From the NCBI GenBank assembly GCA_024698505.1, contig JAILRE010000055.1, positions 1-46,350 on the forward strand: a stretch of DNA of 46,350 bases, written 5' to 3'. Shown one piece after another: positions 16,089 to 24,051 of this stretch; the stretch's first letter is position 1; the number at the start of each line of letters is the position of its first letter. The position numbers and the translations under genes were made by a program. The notes beneath the pieces are model-generated. The model saw only the letters and a program-made list of their open reading frames with translations. It was not told the DNA's origin and searched no databases. Source of the stretch: Clostridiales bacterium (GTDB lineage: Bacteria > Bacillota > Clostridia > Christensenellales > CAG-138).

Positions 16089-16683
16089 TTCTGTCGTTCA
16101 GGGCGTCCATAAGCTTATCCCTGATCGCCATGCCCTTATATTCAACGCAGTACGACACCGCCTCGGCGGGGGAGGAGGCCACGCGGTAGAGCGCGGAAAA
16201 TTCCCCGTTCGTAAAGCCCTCCGAAACGCAGTTTTCAAGCTGGGCGATGAGGGGCGCGTAATACCCCCTCGTGTTCAGGAGCACCAGCGCGGGATCCATG
16301 TAGCTGAGCTGCTTCAAGGTCAAAACCTCCATGAATTCCTCCAGGGTGCCGAAGCCGCCTCCCAGGGCTATGAACCCGCAGGAGAGATGCTCCATAACTG
16401 CCTTGCGCTCGTGCATGGTGGGAGTGACTATCTTTTCGGTGCAGTTCTCGAAATAGACGCCCTTTTTGTTGAGCTTTTCGGGGATAACGCCTATCACCCT
16501 GCCGCCCGCCTCGAAGCAGCCCCTCGCCGCGGCGCCCATAAGACCGTGATCGCCCGCGCCGAAGACCATGCCGAAACCCGCCTCCGCGATGAGCCTTCCC
16601 ACCGCCCGGGCGTCCGCAAAATAGGCCTCGTCTATATTGCTGGAGGATGCGCCGAAGACGCAGATGTTCCTTTCGGTATCCAT
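16075..16683 (-). CDS. LOG-family (TIGR00730) Rossmann protein
   Basis: This 202-aa protein matches the LOG/lysine-decarboxylase-like family: ICVFGASSS at the N-terminus, MVFGAGDHGLMGAAA (about 38-52), and the substrate segment MHERKA (about 88-93). The family's PGGxGTxxE motif appears here as GGGFGTLEE, so the Pro is replaced by Gly. Characterised members cleave nucleoside 5'-monophosphates at the N-glycosidic bond (phosphoribohydrolase). The start at 16683 is preceded by GGAAGGACG; a longer frame is rejected. It leads the minus-strand group LOG, USP-like, 103-aa protein. Whether the altered motif affects activity is unknown. Confidence 0.85.
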   Translation of the reverse strand: MDTERNICVFGASSSNIDEAYFADARAVGRLIAEAGFGMVFGAGDHGLMGAAARGCFEAGGRVIGVIPEKLNKKGVYFENCTEKIVTPTMHERKAVMEHLSCGFIALGGGFGTLEEFMEVLTLKQLSYMDPALVLLNTRGYYAPLIAQLENCVSEGFTNGEFSALYRVASSPAEAVSYCVEYKGMAIRDKLMDALNDRNERA

Positions 16684-16704
16684 TATATCGTCCTTCCGAT
16701 CACC

Positions 16705-16713
16705 ATTATACCA
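16705..16713 (-). promoter_or_regulatory. Extended -10 promoter of the LOG-like operon
   Basis: On the minus strand TGGTATAAT (16713-16705) is an exact extended -10. The -35 region (TTCCTT) is poor. The start codon is about 20 bp downstream. Confidence 0.6.
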
Positions 16714-16779
16714 TGAAAAGAATGGCAAAGGAATATCGAAAAAGTGAATATTCTGTAAAGCTTTTGTAAATTCGGGGGA

Positions 16780-17733
16780 CTATCGGACGTATTTTCGCAC
16801 GAGCTCCTTCAATGAGCCGTCCTCCTGCATCTCGTAAATGAGCATGTCGGCTATCTGCGTGAGGGCGGGCTCGTCCGAGGAGGCGATAACGCAGTATTCG
16901 AGCGAGCCTATCTCGATATCGCAGAGCCAGTAATCCTCCGAAGGGGAGGCGGGGGAGCCGAAGTATTTCGTGACGTACGCGCCCGCCATTACCGCGGCGT
17001 CGATCTCGCCGTGGCGGAGGGCCCAGAGCAGCTCGTCGTACGAGCCGTACTTGACGGAGTTGACCGTGACCGCCGTGGCGGGATCCTGCGTGGGCTTGGG
17101 CCTGCCGAGGATCTTGCCTATTATGTTCTGCTCCGGCGCGGCGGTGAGCTTTTTAACGTAGGAGGCGAAGAGCGACCCCGATGCGGAATCGGGCAGATAG
17201 CCTATCACGAGCTCGGGCAGGGACTTCAGCCTCGCCTCGCGGTTCAGCGTGACGAGGCGCACCTCGTCCTCGTAATAGGGGTAGGAATAGGAATACTTGC
17301 TCGATGCGCCTTTTGGCTGGAGCGCTATCGCGACGTCCGCCGAGCCGTCCTGCAGCTTGGTGGTTATCGACTTGGAGGAGCAGGGGACGAGCTTCAAAGG
17401 ATCCTCGCTGTCGGGCAAAAGACGCTTGGCGAGAAGCAGCGCAAGATCCGCCTCCAGGCCGACGCCGCCCTCGCAGAAGCCGGGCATATCGTCCCTCACG
17501 GCGACGGAGAGCATGCCCTTGCCGACGACGCGGTTTATCTCCACCGAGTTCATGAGCTGCGTTTCGGGCTTCAGCACCTTGGCGAGTATGACCGCCGCTA
17601 TAAGAACGCCGACCGTTATCAGCGCGCGGCGAAGCCATCGCCCTTCCTTGCCCTTTAAGGTGAGCGACTGAAATCTCTGTTTGAGCCGCGAAGCGCCGCG
17701 GCTGTTTCCCAATCGGTAGGGGTTTTTCCTCAT
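16780..17733 (-). CDS. Membrane-anchored solute-binding protein (SBP_bac_3-like)
   Basis: This 317-aa protein has a basic N-terminal cytoplasmic stretch, one membrane helix (ALITVGVLIAAVILAKVL, about 38-55) and a periplasmic-binding-protein fold. The fold shows MLSVAVRDDMPGFCEG, GLEADLALLLAKRLL, a VPCSSKSITTKLQDGSADVAIA strand and a C-terminal ADMLIYEMQEDGSLKELVRKY. Family members bind amino acids or other small solutes for ABC importers. Here the protein is held by a signal anchor instead of a lipobox, and no permease or ATPase gene is next to it, so it may be an orphan receptor. The start codon is only 6 nt from the -10 box of a good promoter (see findings). Confidence 0.75.
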   Translation of the reverse strand: MRKNPYRLGNSRGASRLKQRFQSLTLKGKEGRWLRRALITVGVLIAAVILAKVLKPETQLMNSVEINRVVGKGMLSVAVRDDMPGFCEGGVGLEADLALLLAKRLLPDSEDPLKLVPCSSKSITTKLQDGSADVAIALQPKGASSKYSYSYPYYEDEVRLVTLNREARLKSLPELVIGYLPDSASGSLFASYVKKLTAAPEQNIIGKILGRPKPTQDPATAVTVNSVKYGSYDELLWALRHGEIDAAVMAGAYVTKYFGSPASPSEDYWLCDIEIGSLEYCVIASSDEPALTQIADMLIYEMQEDGSLKELVRKYVR

Positions 17734-17739
17734 GCTTCC

Positions 17740-17767
17740 ATTATATCACACCCGCGCGGGAATACAA
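17740..17767 (-). promoter_or_regulatory. Promoter of the solute-binding-protein gene
   Basis: On the minus strand TTGTAT (17767-17762), a 16-bp spacer and TATAAT (17745-17740). The -10 box ends 6 nt before the ATG, so the transcript would begin at or very near the start codon. Confidence 0.6.
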
Positions 17768-17826
17768 GACCGAGGTTTGGGCCCGGAAAACGCGCGGCCG
17801 CATCCGCAATATATAAATAATATCAC

Positions 17827-17942
17827 TTGAAAAAAGTATTAATTGTGGTACTATATAATGTGGATCGATAGTGCGGCCGGGTATGCGTAAGGCCCAGCGG
17901 TCCCAATAACGAAGCATACTATAACGGGAGGATCATTTCGTC
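17827..17942 (+). promoter_or_regulatory. Leader and likely promoter region of the citrate lyase operon
   Basis: TATAAT at 17854-17859 is a good -10 box. The nearest -35 (TTGAAA, 17827-17832) is 21 bp away, which is too far for ideal spacing and may mean an activator is needed. AGTA and TACT flank the spacer (about 17835-17852) as a short inverted repeat. The leader has a GGTATGC/GCATACT stem (about 17880-17920) just before the GGGAGG ribosome binding site of citD. Confidence 0.45.
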
Positions 17943-18245
17943 ATGGAAATCAAGAAAACCGGTGTCGCCGGAACGATGGAATCCAGCGACATCATCGTCA
18001 GGATCGAGCCCAAGAACACCGAGGGCGTCGAGCTGACCCTGGAAAGCGCCGTCATGCAGCAGTACGGCAGGCAGATCGAGAAGGTCATTAGGGAGACCCT
18101 TGAGGGCCTCGGCGTAACGAGCGCGTACGTCAACGCGGTCGATAAGGGCGCGCTGGACTGCACCGTTGCGGCAAGGACGCTCGCCGCCGCCTACAGGGCT
18201 GCCGAGAGCAAGGATTACGTCTGGAACGGAGGCAGCATAAGATGA
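17943..18245 (+). CDS. citD: Citrate lyase acyl carrier protein (gamma subunit)
   Basis: This 100-aa protein is the usual length of CitD. The N-terminal KTGVAGTMESSDIIVRI carries the Ser (about residue 14) to which the 2'-(5''-triphosphoribosyl)-3'-dephospho-CoA group is attached. It carries the acetyl or citryl group between the alpha and beta subunits in the cytoplasmic citrate lyase complex. GGGAGG lies upstream of the ATG. The stop overlaps the citE start (ATGA), giving coupled translation. It is the first gene of an eight-gene run. Confidence 0.95.
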   Translation: MEIKKTGVAGTMESSDIIVRIEPKNTEGVELTLESAVMQQYGRQIEKVIRETLEGLGVTSAYVNAVDKGALDCTVAARTLAAAYRAAESKDYVWNGGSIR

Positions 18246-19132
18246 GCAGATTAAGAAGAAGTATGCTTTTTGTACCGGGCAACAACCCCGGCATGATCAG
18301 GGACGCGCATATCTACGGTTCCGACTCCATCATGTTCGACCTTGAGGATTCCGTCGCCATCACCGAGAAGGACGCGGCGAGGTTCCTCGTTTACAAGGCG
18401 CTGACGACCCTCCGCTACGGCAAGAAGGAGCTCGTCGTCCGCATAAACGATCTCTCCTCCGGTCTCGGCGTAGCCGACCTGGAGGCGATAGTCAGGGCCA
18501 GGCCCGACGTCATAAGGCTCCCCAAGACGGACAGCGCGAAGGACGTCATCGAGTGCGAGCGTGAGATCGAGAGGATCGAGCGCGAGGCCGGCATCCCCGT
18601 CGGCACGACCGGCATGATGGCCGCCATCGAGAGCGCGAACGGCGTTCTGAACGCCAAGGAGATCGCGTTCTCCTCCAAGCGCCTCATCGGTATCGCTCTC
18701 GGCGCGGAGGACTACGTTACCGACCTCAAGACCACGAGGAGCCCCGAGGGCATCGAGCTGATGTTCGCCCGCGGCATGATCGTCAACGCGGCCAAGGCCG
18801 CCGGCATAATGGCCCTCGATACCGTCTATTCCGACGTCAACAACGAGGAGGGCTTCATCGCCGAGGCCACCATGATCAGGAAGATGGGCTTCGACGGCAA
18901 ATCCGTCATCAACCCCCGCCAGATCGCGCCTCTGCACAAGGTGTTCACCCCCTCCGAGAAGGATCTCATGAAGGCTCACGCCATAATGGACGCCATCGCG
19001 GAGGCCAACGCGAGGGGCTCGGGCGTCGCTTCCCTCAAGGGCAAGATGATCGACAAGCCCGTCGTCGCAAGGGCGCAGTATCTGCTTGAAATGGCGGAGC
19101 GCGCAAAGACCATCACGGTAGAGGAGGTTTGA
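18242..19132 (+). CDS. citE: Citrate lyase beta subunit (citryl-ACP lyase)
   Basis: This 296-aa protein is a full-length CitE/HpcH-type TIM-barrel enzyme. It begins RRSMLFVPGNNPGMI, then shows MFDLEDSVAITEKDAAR (metal-binding acidic residues), VRINDLSSGLG, IRLPKTDSAKDV, a catalytic-side AAIESANGVLNA and IGIALGAEDYVTDL. CitE splits citryl-ACP to acetyl-ACP and oxaloacetate using Mg2+. The ATG overlaps the citD stop, with GGAGG 7 nt upstream. Its 3' end holds the ribosome binding site for citF. Confidence 0.95.
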   Translation: MSRLRRSMLFVPGNNPGMIRDAHIYGSDSIMFDLEDSVAITEKDAARFLVYKALTTLRYGKKELVVRINDLSSGLGVADLEAIVRARPDVIRLPKTDSAKDVIECEREIERIEREAGIPVGTTGMMAAIESANGVLNAKEIAFSSKRLIGIALGAEDYVTDLKTTRSPEGIELMFARGMIVNAAKAAGIMALDTVYSDVNNEEGFIAEATMIRKMGFDGKSVINPRQIAPLHKVFTPSEKDLMKAHAIMDAIAEANARGSGVASLKGKMIDKPVVARAQYLLEMAERAKTITVEEV

Positions 19133-19137
19133 CGAAT

Positions 19138-20673
19138 ATGTTCGACTTCGATTCCATTCCCCACATCAAGGAAGTTTCCGCCTGTCACGGCGTTTACGAC
19201 GAAAAGAACCTCAACGAAAAGGATCCCGTCAGCTTCGACGAGCGTCAGCAGCGCTCCAAGAAGGTGCTCCCCGATCTCGAAGAGGCGATAAAAAGGGTCG
19301 GCCTTAAGGACGGCATGACAATCTCCTTCCACCATCATTTCCGCAACGGCGACTACGTCATCAATATGGTGATGGACGTCATCGCGAAGATGGGCATAAA
19401 GGATCTTACCGTCGCCGCGAGCAGCCTTACCGACTGCCACTGGCCCCTCATCGAGCACATCAAGAACGGCGTTATCAAGCATATAGAGACCTCCGGCCTT
19501 CGCGGCAAGCTCGGCGACGCCGTCTCCCACGGGCTCATGGATTTCCCCGTGATATTCCGCTCCCACGGCGGAAGGGCCGCCGCCATCGAGACGGGCGAGC
19601 TCCATATCGACGTCGCGTTCCTCGGCGCTCCCTCCTGCGATCCCTACGGCAACGCCAACGGCTACAACAGGGACAGCGAAGAGGGCTCCTGCTGCGGTTC
19701 CCTCGGCTATGCCAAGCTTGACGCGCTCTACGCCGACAAGTGCATAATCATCACCGATCACCTCGTTTCCTTCCCGAACACGCCCTTCGGCATCCCCGAG
19801 AGCCAGGTCGATTACGTCGTCAAGGTCGATAACATCGGCGATCCCAACGGCATCATGAGCGGCGCCACCCGCTACACCAAGAACCCCAAGGAGCTGCTCA
19901 TCGCCCAGTACGCCACCAACGCGATAGTTGCCTCCGGCTACTTCAAGAACAACTTCTCCATGCAGATGGGCTCCGGCGGCGCTTCCCTCGCCGTTGCGAG
20001 GTACCTCAGGGAGAAGATGCTCGAGCAGGATATCAAGTGCCGTTTCGCATTGGGCGGCATCACCGGCCAGATCGTACAGATGCACGAGGAGGGCCTCGTA
20101 AAGAAGATCCTCGACGTGCAGAGCTTCGACCTCATCGCCGCGAACTCCGTCAAGAACAACCGCTTCCATCAGCAGATCGACGCCTCCTATTACGCGAGCT
20201 ACGTCAATAAGGGCGCGGCGGTCAACCAGCTCGACTTCGTTATCCTCTCCGCGCTCGAGGTCGACGTCGATTTCAACGTCAACGTAATGACCGGTTCGGA
20301 CGGCGTCATAAGGGGCGCGGTCGGCGGACATCCCGATACCGCCGCGGGCGCTTCCATGACCATCGTCGTCTGCCCGCTCCTCAGGGGCCGCATCCCCACG
20401 ATCTGCACGAAGGTCAACACCGTCTGCACTCCCGGCAGGACGGTCGACGTAGTCGTAACGGATCAGGGCATCGCCGTCAACCCCGCAAGGCCCGAGCTGT
20501 ATGAGAGGTTCGTCGAGGCGGGCCTCCCCGTGACCACGATCGAGAAGCTCAGGGACCGCGCCGAGCGCATCGCCGGCAAGCCCGAGCCCATCAAGTACGG
20601 CGAAAAGATAGTCGGCGTGCTGATGTACAGGGACAACACCGTTATCGACGTGATCCGCGAGGTCATAGACTGA
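19138..20673 (+). CDS. citF: Citrate lyase alpha subunit (citrate:acetyl-ACP transferase)
   Basis: This 511-aa protein is the expected size for CitF. Its CoA-transferase-like segments include SFHHHFRNGDYVINMV near residue 65 and IFRSHGGRAAAIETGEL. FLGAPSCDPYGNANG and MQMGSGGASLAVARYL follow, and late blocks include GAVGGHPDTAAGA and PGRTVDVVVTDQGIAVNPARPEL. It exchanges acetyl-ACP for citryl-ACP. I placed the start at the ATG 19138, 10 nt after GAGGAGG, over an in-frame TTG at 19129 that would be 1 nt from that site. It follows citE by 5 nt. A GC hairpin without a U-tract separates it from citC. Confidence 0.95.
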   Translation: MFDFDSIPHIKEVSACHGVYDEKNLNEKDPVSFDERQQRSKKVLPDLEEAIKRVGLKDGMTISFHHHFRNGDYVINMVMDVIAKMGIKDLTVAASSLTDCHWPLIEHIKNGVIKHIETSGLRGKLGDAVSHGLMDFPVIFRSHGGRAAAIETGELHIDVAFLGAPSCDPYGNANGYNRDSEEGSCCGSLGYAKLDALYADKCIIITDHLVSFPNTPFGIPESQVDYVVKVDNIGDPNGIMSGATRYTKNPKELLIAQYATNAIVASGYFKNNFSMQMGSGGASLAVARYLREKMLEQDIKCRFALGGITGQIVQMHEEGLVKKILDVQSFDLIAANSVKNNRFHQQIDASYYASYVNKGAAVNQLDFVILSALEVDVDFNVNVMTGSDGVIRGAVGGHPDTAAGASMTIVVCPLLRGRIPTICTKVNTVCTPGRTVDVVVTDQGIAVNPARPELYERFVEAGLPVTTIEKLRDRAERIAGKPEPIKYGEKIVGVLMYRDNTVIDVIREVID

Positions 20674-20679
20674 TAGTAA

Positions 20680-20722
20680 AATGCTTCCGCCCTTCCCGCC
20701 CCACCGCGGGAGGGGCGGAATG
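20680..20722 (+). other. Intercistronic hairpin between citF and citC
   Basis: TTCCGCCC, a TTCCCGC arm, a short loop and the matching GCGGGAG/GGGCGGAA make a stem of about 14 bp. No U-run follows, so it is more likely an mRNA-processing or stability element than a terminator. Confidence 0.6.
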
Positions 20723-20771
20723 TGAATTGGCGGGATGGGGAGCCCCGTCCCGAAGTTAGAGGAGAACAGCC

Positions 20772-21746
20772 TTGGAATTCTACCCCGCAGCGGGCGTAGT
20801 CCTTACGAAGGAGCGCCTTGAAAAAACCGAAAGCTTCCTCCGGGCGATGGGCCTGAGGTACGAGGGCGGCGCCGACTATACGGTGCAGCTCGTTTCGGAA
20901 TACGGCGAGATACTGGGCAACGGCTGCCTCTGCGGGAACATACTGAAATACATCGCCGTTTCGCCCGCCCTGCAGGGGGAGGGAGCGGCCCTCACGATAG
21001 TCTCCGAGCTCGTTTCGGAGGCGTTCAGGAGGGGCGTTACGAAGCTCTTCCTTTTTACCAAGGCGGGCAACGAGATGCTCTTCCGCGGCGCGGGCTTCTA
21101 CACCGTCGTTTCGACGAACGAGGTCTGCTTCATGGAGAACTCGAGGGGCGGCTTTGACCGCTGGATCTCCTCCATCGAAAGGCGGGAGGGCGTGAAGGCC
21201 GCCGCCGTTATGAACTGCAACCCCTTCACAAAGGGGCACCGCTACCTTATAGAGAACGCCGCCAAGCAGGCCGACAGCCTCTACGTGTTCGTCGTGAGCG
21301 AGGACAGATCCGTATTCTCGTTCGAGGACAGGATGAGCATGGTGAAGGAGGGCGTCTCCGATATTGAGAACGTCGTCGTCTGCCCGAGCGGCGATTACAT
21401 GATAAGCTACGCCACCTTCCCGACCTATTTCATGAAGGAGGGCGCGGACGCCGAAACCGCCAACGCAAGGCTTGACTTGGCCCTATTTGCAAGAAAAATC
21501 GCCCCTGCGCTGGGAATTACCAAACGATTCGTGGGGACGGAGCCCTATTGCGGCGTAACACGGAATTATAACGAACTCATGAAGGAATTGCTCCCGAAGG
21601 AAGGGATCGAAGTGATCGAGCTTGAAAGATACGGGGGCGTCAGCGCGAGCCTCGTCCGCGCGGCAATGAAAAAGAAGGATATCCTCACGCTGAGCAGGCT
21701 CGTGCCCGAGAGCACGCTGAGGGTCATCCGAGAGAGGTACATGTGA
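20772..21746 (+). CDS. citC: [Citrate (pro-3S)-lyase] ligase
   Basis: This 324-aa protein is the full size of CitC. An N-terminal GNAT-like region (about 1-125; ILGNGCLCGNILKYIAVSP) precedes a nucleotidyltransferase domain with AAVMNCNPFTKGHRYLIENA, a variant HxGH motif as TKGH, and VFVVSEDRSVFSFEDRMSMV. CitC activates citrate lyase by acetylating the ACP thiol with acetate and ATP. The start is TTG with AGAGGAG upstream. Its stop TGA overlaps the ATG of the next gene. The hairpin before it may set its level apart from that of the lyase subunits. Confidence 0.93.
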   Translation: MEFYPAAGVVLTKERLEKTESFLRAMGLRYEGGADYTVQLVSEYGEILGNGCLCGNILKYIAVSPALQGEGAALTIVSELVSEAFRRGVTKLFLFTKAGNEMLFRGAGFYTVVSTNEVCFMENSRGGFDRWISSIERREGVKAAAVMNCNPFTKGHRYLIENAAKQADSLYVFVVSEDRSVFSFEDRMSMVKEGVSDIENVVVCPSGDYMISYATFPTYFMKEGADAETANARLDLALFARKIAPALGITKRFVGTEPYCGVTRNYNELMKELLPKEGIEVIELERYGGVSASLVRAAMKKKDILTLSRLVPESTLRVIRERYM

Positions 21747-22492
21747 TGCGAAAACTCTTACCGTTATTGATAATACTGGGAGCGATCCTGCTCGCTGCGG
21801 CGGGAGCGTTCCTTTTCTGGATCTACCCCGCGAAGATCCGCCCCGCGCAGGAATACAACAGGGCCGCCTCGCTCGAGAAGGAGGGCGACTACGTGCTTGC
21901 CGCGCTCACGTTCGAATCGCTGGGCGGGCTCAAGGATTCCGGCGCCCGCGCGAAGGCCGCCTGGGTAAAGGCGGGCGACGCCGCGTATGAGGCGGGCGAG
22001 CTCGCAAGGGCGCGCACGTTCTATCTCAAGGGCGGAGCCGGCGAGGACGCCCTTGCCTCCCTTGACGCGGCCTATTACCGCCAGGGCGTGCAGGCATACG
22101 CCGCGAACGACCGCGCCTCCGCCGAAAACAGCTTCTCAGGCATATCGGCCGGGTCGAGGTATCTGGGGCTTCTCGATCAGGCGAGGCTCGGCTGCGTCCG
22201 CAGGCTCGTCGAAAGCGGGGAGCTTGAGGCCGCCGAAAAGGTCTGCGCCTGCTGCACGAAGGCCTCCGCCGCGGAGATCAGCGCCCTTTGGATGGACTCC
22301 GGCAGGGTCAAGGTGGAGGAGAAGGACGCGGAAGCCGCCTCCTACTGCTTCGCAAGGGCAGTCGCGTATTCCGAAAACGGCGACGCCGCGCTGCAGAGCA
22401 TATCCCTCATATGGCGCGCCGCCGCGCAGAGGGCGGAAGCCGCGGGCGATGCGGAATTCGCCGCGAAATGCCGTGAAAGGATCGGGGAATGA
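21746..22492 (+). CDS. Membrane-anchored TPR-like protein in the cit operon
   Basis: This 248-aa protein has one N-terminal membrane helix (LLPLLIILGAILLAAAGAFLFWIY), then Ala-rich helical repeats. The pattern is AGDAAYEAGELARARTFYLKGGA, then repeated pairs of about 34 residues, as in TPR or Sel1-like solenoids. I do not recognise a family. It overlaps the citC stop (TGATG) and the citXG start (ATGA), so it is firmly part of the operon, yet no such gene is known to me as a citrate lyase component. It faces outward if the helix is an uncleaved signal anchor. It may assemble or tether a complex; this is inference. Confidence 0.7.
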   Translation: MRKLLPLLIILGAILLAAAGAFLFWIYPAKIRPAQEYNRAASLEKEGDYVLAALTFESLGGLKDSGARAKAAWVKAGDAAYEAGELARARTFYLKGGAGEDALASLDAAYYRQGVQAYAANDRASAENSFSGISAGSRYLGLLDQARLGCVRRLVESGELEAAEKVCACCTKASAAEISALWMDSGRVKVEEKDAEAASYCFARAVAYSENGDAALQSISLIWRAAAQRAEAAGDAEFAAKCRERIGE

Positions 22493-24051
22493 GCTTGAAC
22501 GAAACAATTGAAAACACCGAAATAAAGTGCGACGAGAGGCTTTGCGCCGTCTGCGGACATAACTGCGGCCACAGCCATCACGCATCCGAGATAGAGGAAA
22601 AGCCCGTATCCGTGGAGGATATGGCCGCCGCGCGCGAGGAGCGCGCTTCAAGGCAGAAGGAGCTTATAGAAGAATACGGCCTGCCCGTGGTCTCGTTCAC
22701 AATGAACGTGCCGGGCCCCGTCAAATACTCGAAGGCCATCGAAAACTGCTTCAACGTGGGCGTGGAGGAGCTCAAAAAAGCGCTCTTCGGCTTCAACGCG
22801 AAGCTCGTCCGCGAGGAATACCGCATAAGCCATACCGGCTGCGAGGGGATGCTCGTCTTCAAGGGCCCCGGCGCAAGGCTCATAAAGGCCGCCGCCGTGA
22901 AGGTCGAGGACAGATACGCCTTTTCGCGCCTCTTCGATATAGACGTGATAGACAAGAACGGGGAAAAGCTCTCCAGAGCGAAGCCCCGCAAATGCCTCGT
23001 CTGCGATAAGACCGCCTCCGTCTGCGCGAGGAGCAGGGCCCATTCCCTTGATGAGCTCAAAAAAGCTACCGACGCGCTTTTGAGGGAGGCCGCCGCGTAC
23101 GCCGCGGGCATGGCGGCGTTCGACGCGCTGATCGCCGAGGTGACGACCACGCCCAAGCCCGGCCTCGTCGACCGGGTGAACAACGGCGCGAACAAGGATA
23201 TGGATATCGAGCTCTTCGAAAAGAGCGCCGAAACGCTCGCGCCCTATTTCTATTCCATGGCATACACCGCCGCCGATACCGAGGCCGATCCCTCGGGCCA
23301 CGCGGATGGCTGTTCGCAGGATGAGGGCGTGAACTGCGCCGACTGCCCCTCCCACGAGAGCTGCACTCTCGAGCACGGGGCGAGCCTCATGACCAAGCTG
23401 ACCATACTCGGCGTGGAGGCCGAGGCCAAAATGAAGCAGGCCACGGGCGGGGTGAACACCCACAAGGGCGCGATATTCTGCATGGGGCTGCTCGTCTCCG
23501 CCTACGCGAAGCTCGTTGCGGAGGGCAAGAGCCACGAACCCCTCGACGTCGCGGAGGAGGCGAAGCGTCTCGCGGCGTTAAGGCCCGATCCCGGCAGGGG
23601 CACGAACGGCGCCGAGGCCAGGGAAAAATACGCGGGGGACGAGGATCCCGCCGCCGTATTCGGGGCCGACGCCCAGGCGCGCGCGGGCTTCCCCGCGGCT
23701 GTCAACGCATACAGAAGGATACTCGGCTTCAAGCTGATGGGCTTTGACGAGAACGACTGTTACGCTCTCGCGCTGCTCGGCATAATGGCGGAGCTTTTCG
23801 ATACCAACGCCTACAAGCGCGCGGGCAGGGAAGGCGCGGCGTTCGTCAGGAAAAGGGCCGCCGAGATACAGGCAATGCCCCTTTCGAAGCGTCTGCCCGA
23901 GGCCGTCGTGTTCGACCGCGAGCTCATTGAAAGGAACATAAACTGCGGAGGCGCGGCCGATATGCTCGCCGCCGCGATATTCTTCGATAAGATCGCCCCT
24001 TACAGCGACAGAAGGGGCGAATACACGCATGAAGAGGAGCATTCGCATTGA
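22489..24051 (+). CDS. citXG: CitX-CitG fusion: lyase prosthetic-group synthesis and transfer
   Basis: This 520-aa protein joins two enzymes. Residues about 55-190 match CitX (apo-citrate lyase phosphoribosyl-dephospho-CoA transferase), with FSRLFDIDVID, a RKCLVC segment and CARSRAHSLDEL. Residues about 215-500 match CitG (triphosphoribosyl-dephospho-CoA synthase), with TTTPKPGLVDRVNNGANKDM, TGGVNTHKGAIF and a late Gly/Ala-rich tail. CitG makes the prosthetic-group precursor from dephospho-CoA and ATP, and CitX loads it onto CitD. Fused CitXG proteins are known. The unusual parts are an N-terminal Cys/His cluster (CAVCGHNCGHSHH, about 19-31), a Cys-rich insert in the CitG half (four Cys, about 281-298) and a HEEEHSH tail. 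The start overlaps the upstream stop. Confidence 0.9.
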   Translation: MSLNETIENTEIKCDERLCAVCGHNCGHSHHASEIEEKPVSVEDMAAAREERASRQKELIEEYGLPVVSFTMNVPGPVKYSKAIENCFNVGVEELKKALFGFNAKLVREEYRISHTGCEGMLVFKGPGARLIKAAAVKVEDRYAFSRLFDIDVIDKNGEKLSRAKPRKCLVCDKTASVCARSRAHSLDELKKATDALLREAAAYAAGMAAFDALIAEVTTTPKPGLVDRVNNGANKDMDIELFEKSAETLAPYFYSMAYTAADTEADPSGHADGCSQDEGVNCADCPSHESCTLEHGASLMTKLTILGVEAEAKMKQATGGVNTHKGAIFCMGLLVSAYAKLVAEGKSHEPLDVAEEAKRLAALRPDPGRGTNGAEAREKYAGDEDPAAVFGADAQARAGFPAAVNAYRRILGFKLMGFDENDCYALALLGIMAELFDTNAYKRAGREGAAFVRKRAAEIQAMPLSKRLPEAVVFDRELIERNINCGGAADMLAAAIFFDKIAPYSDRRGEYTHEEEHSH

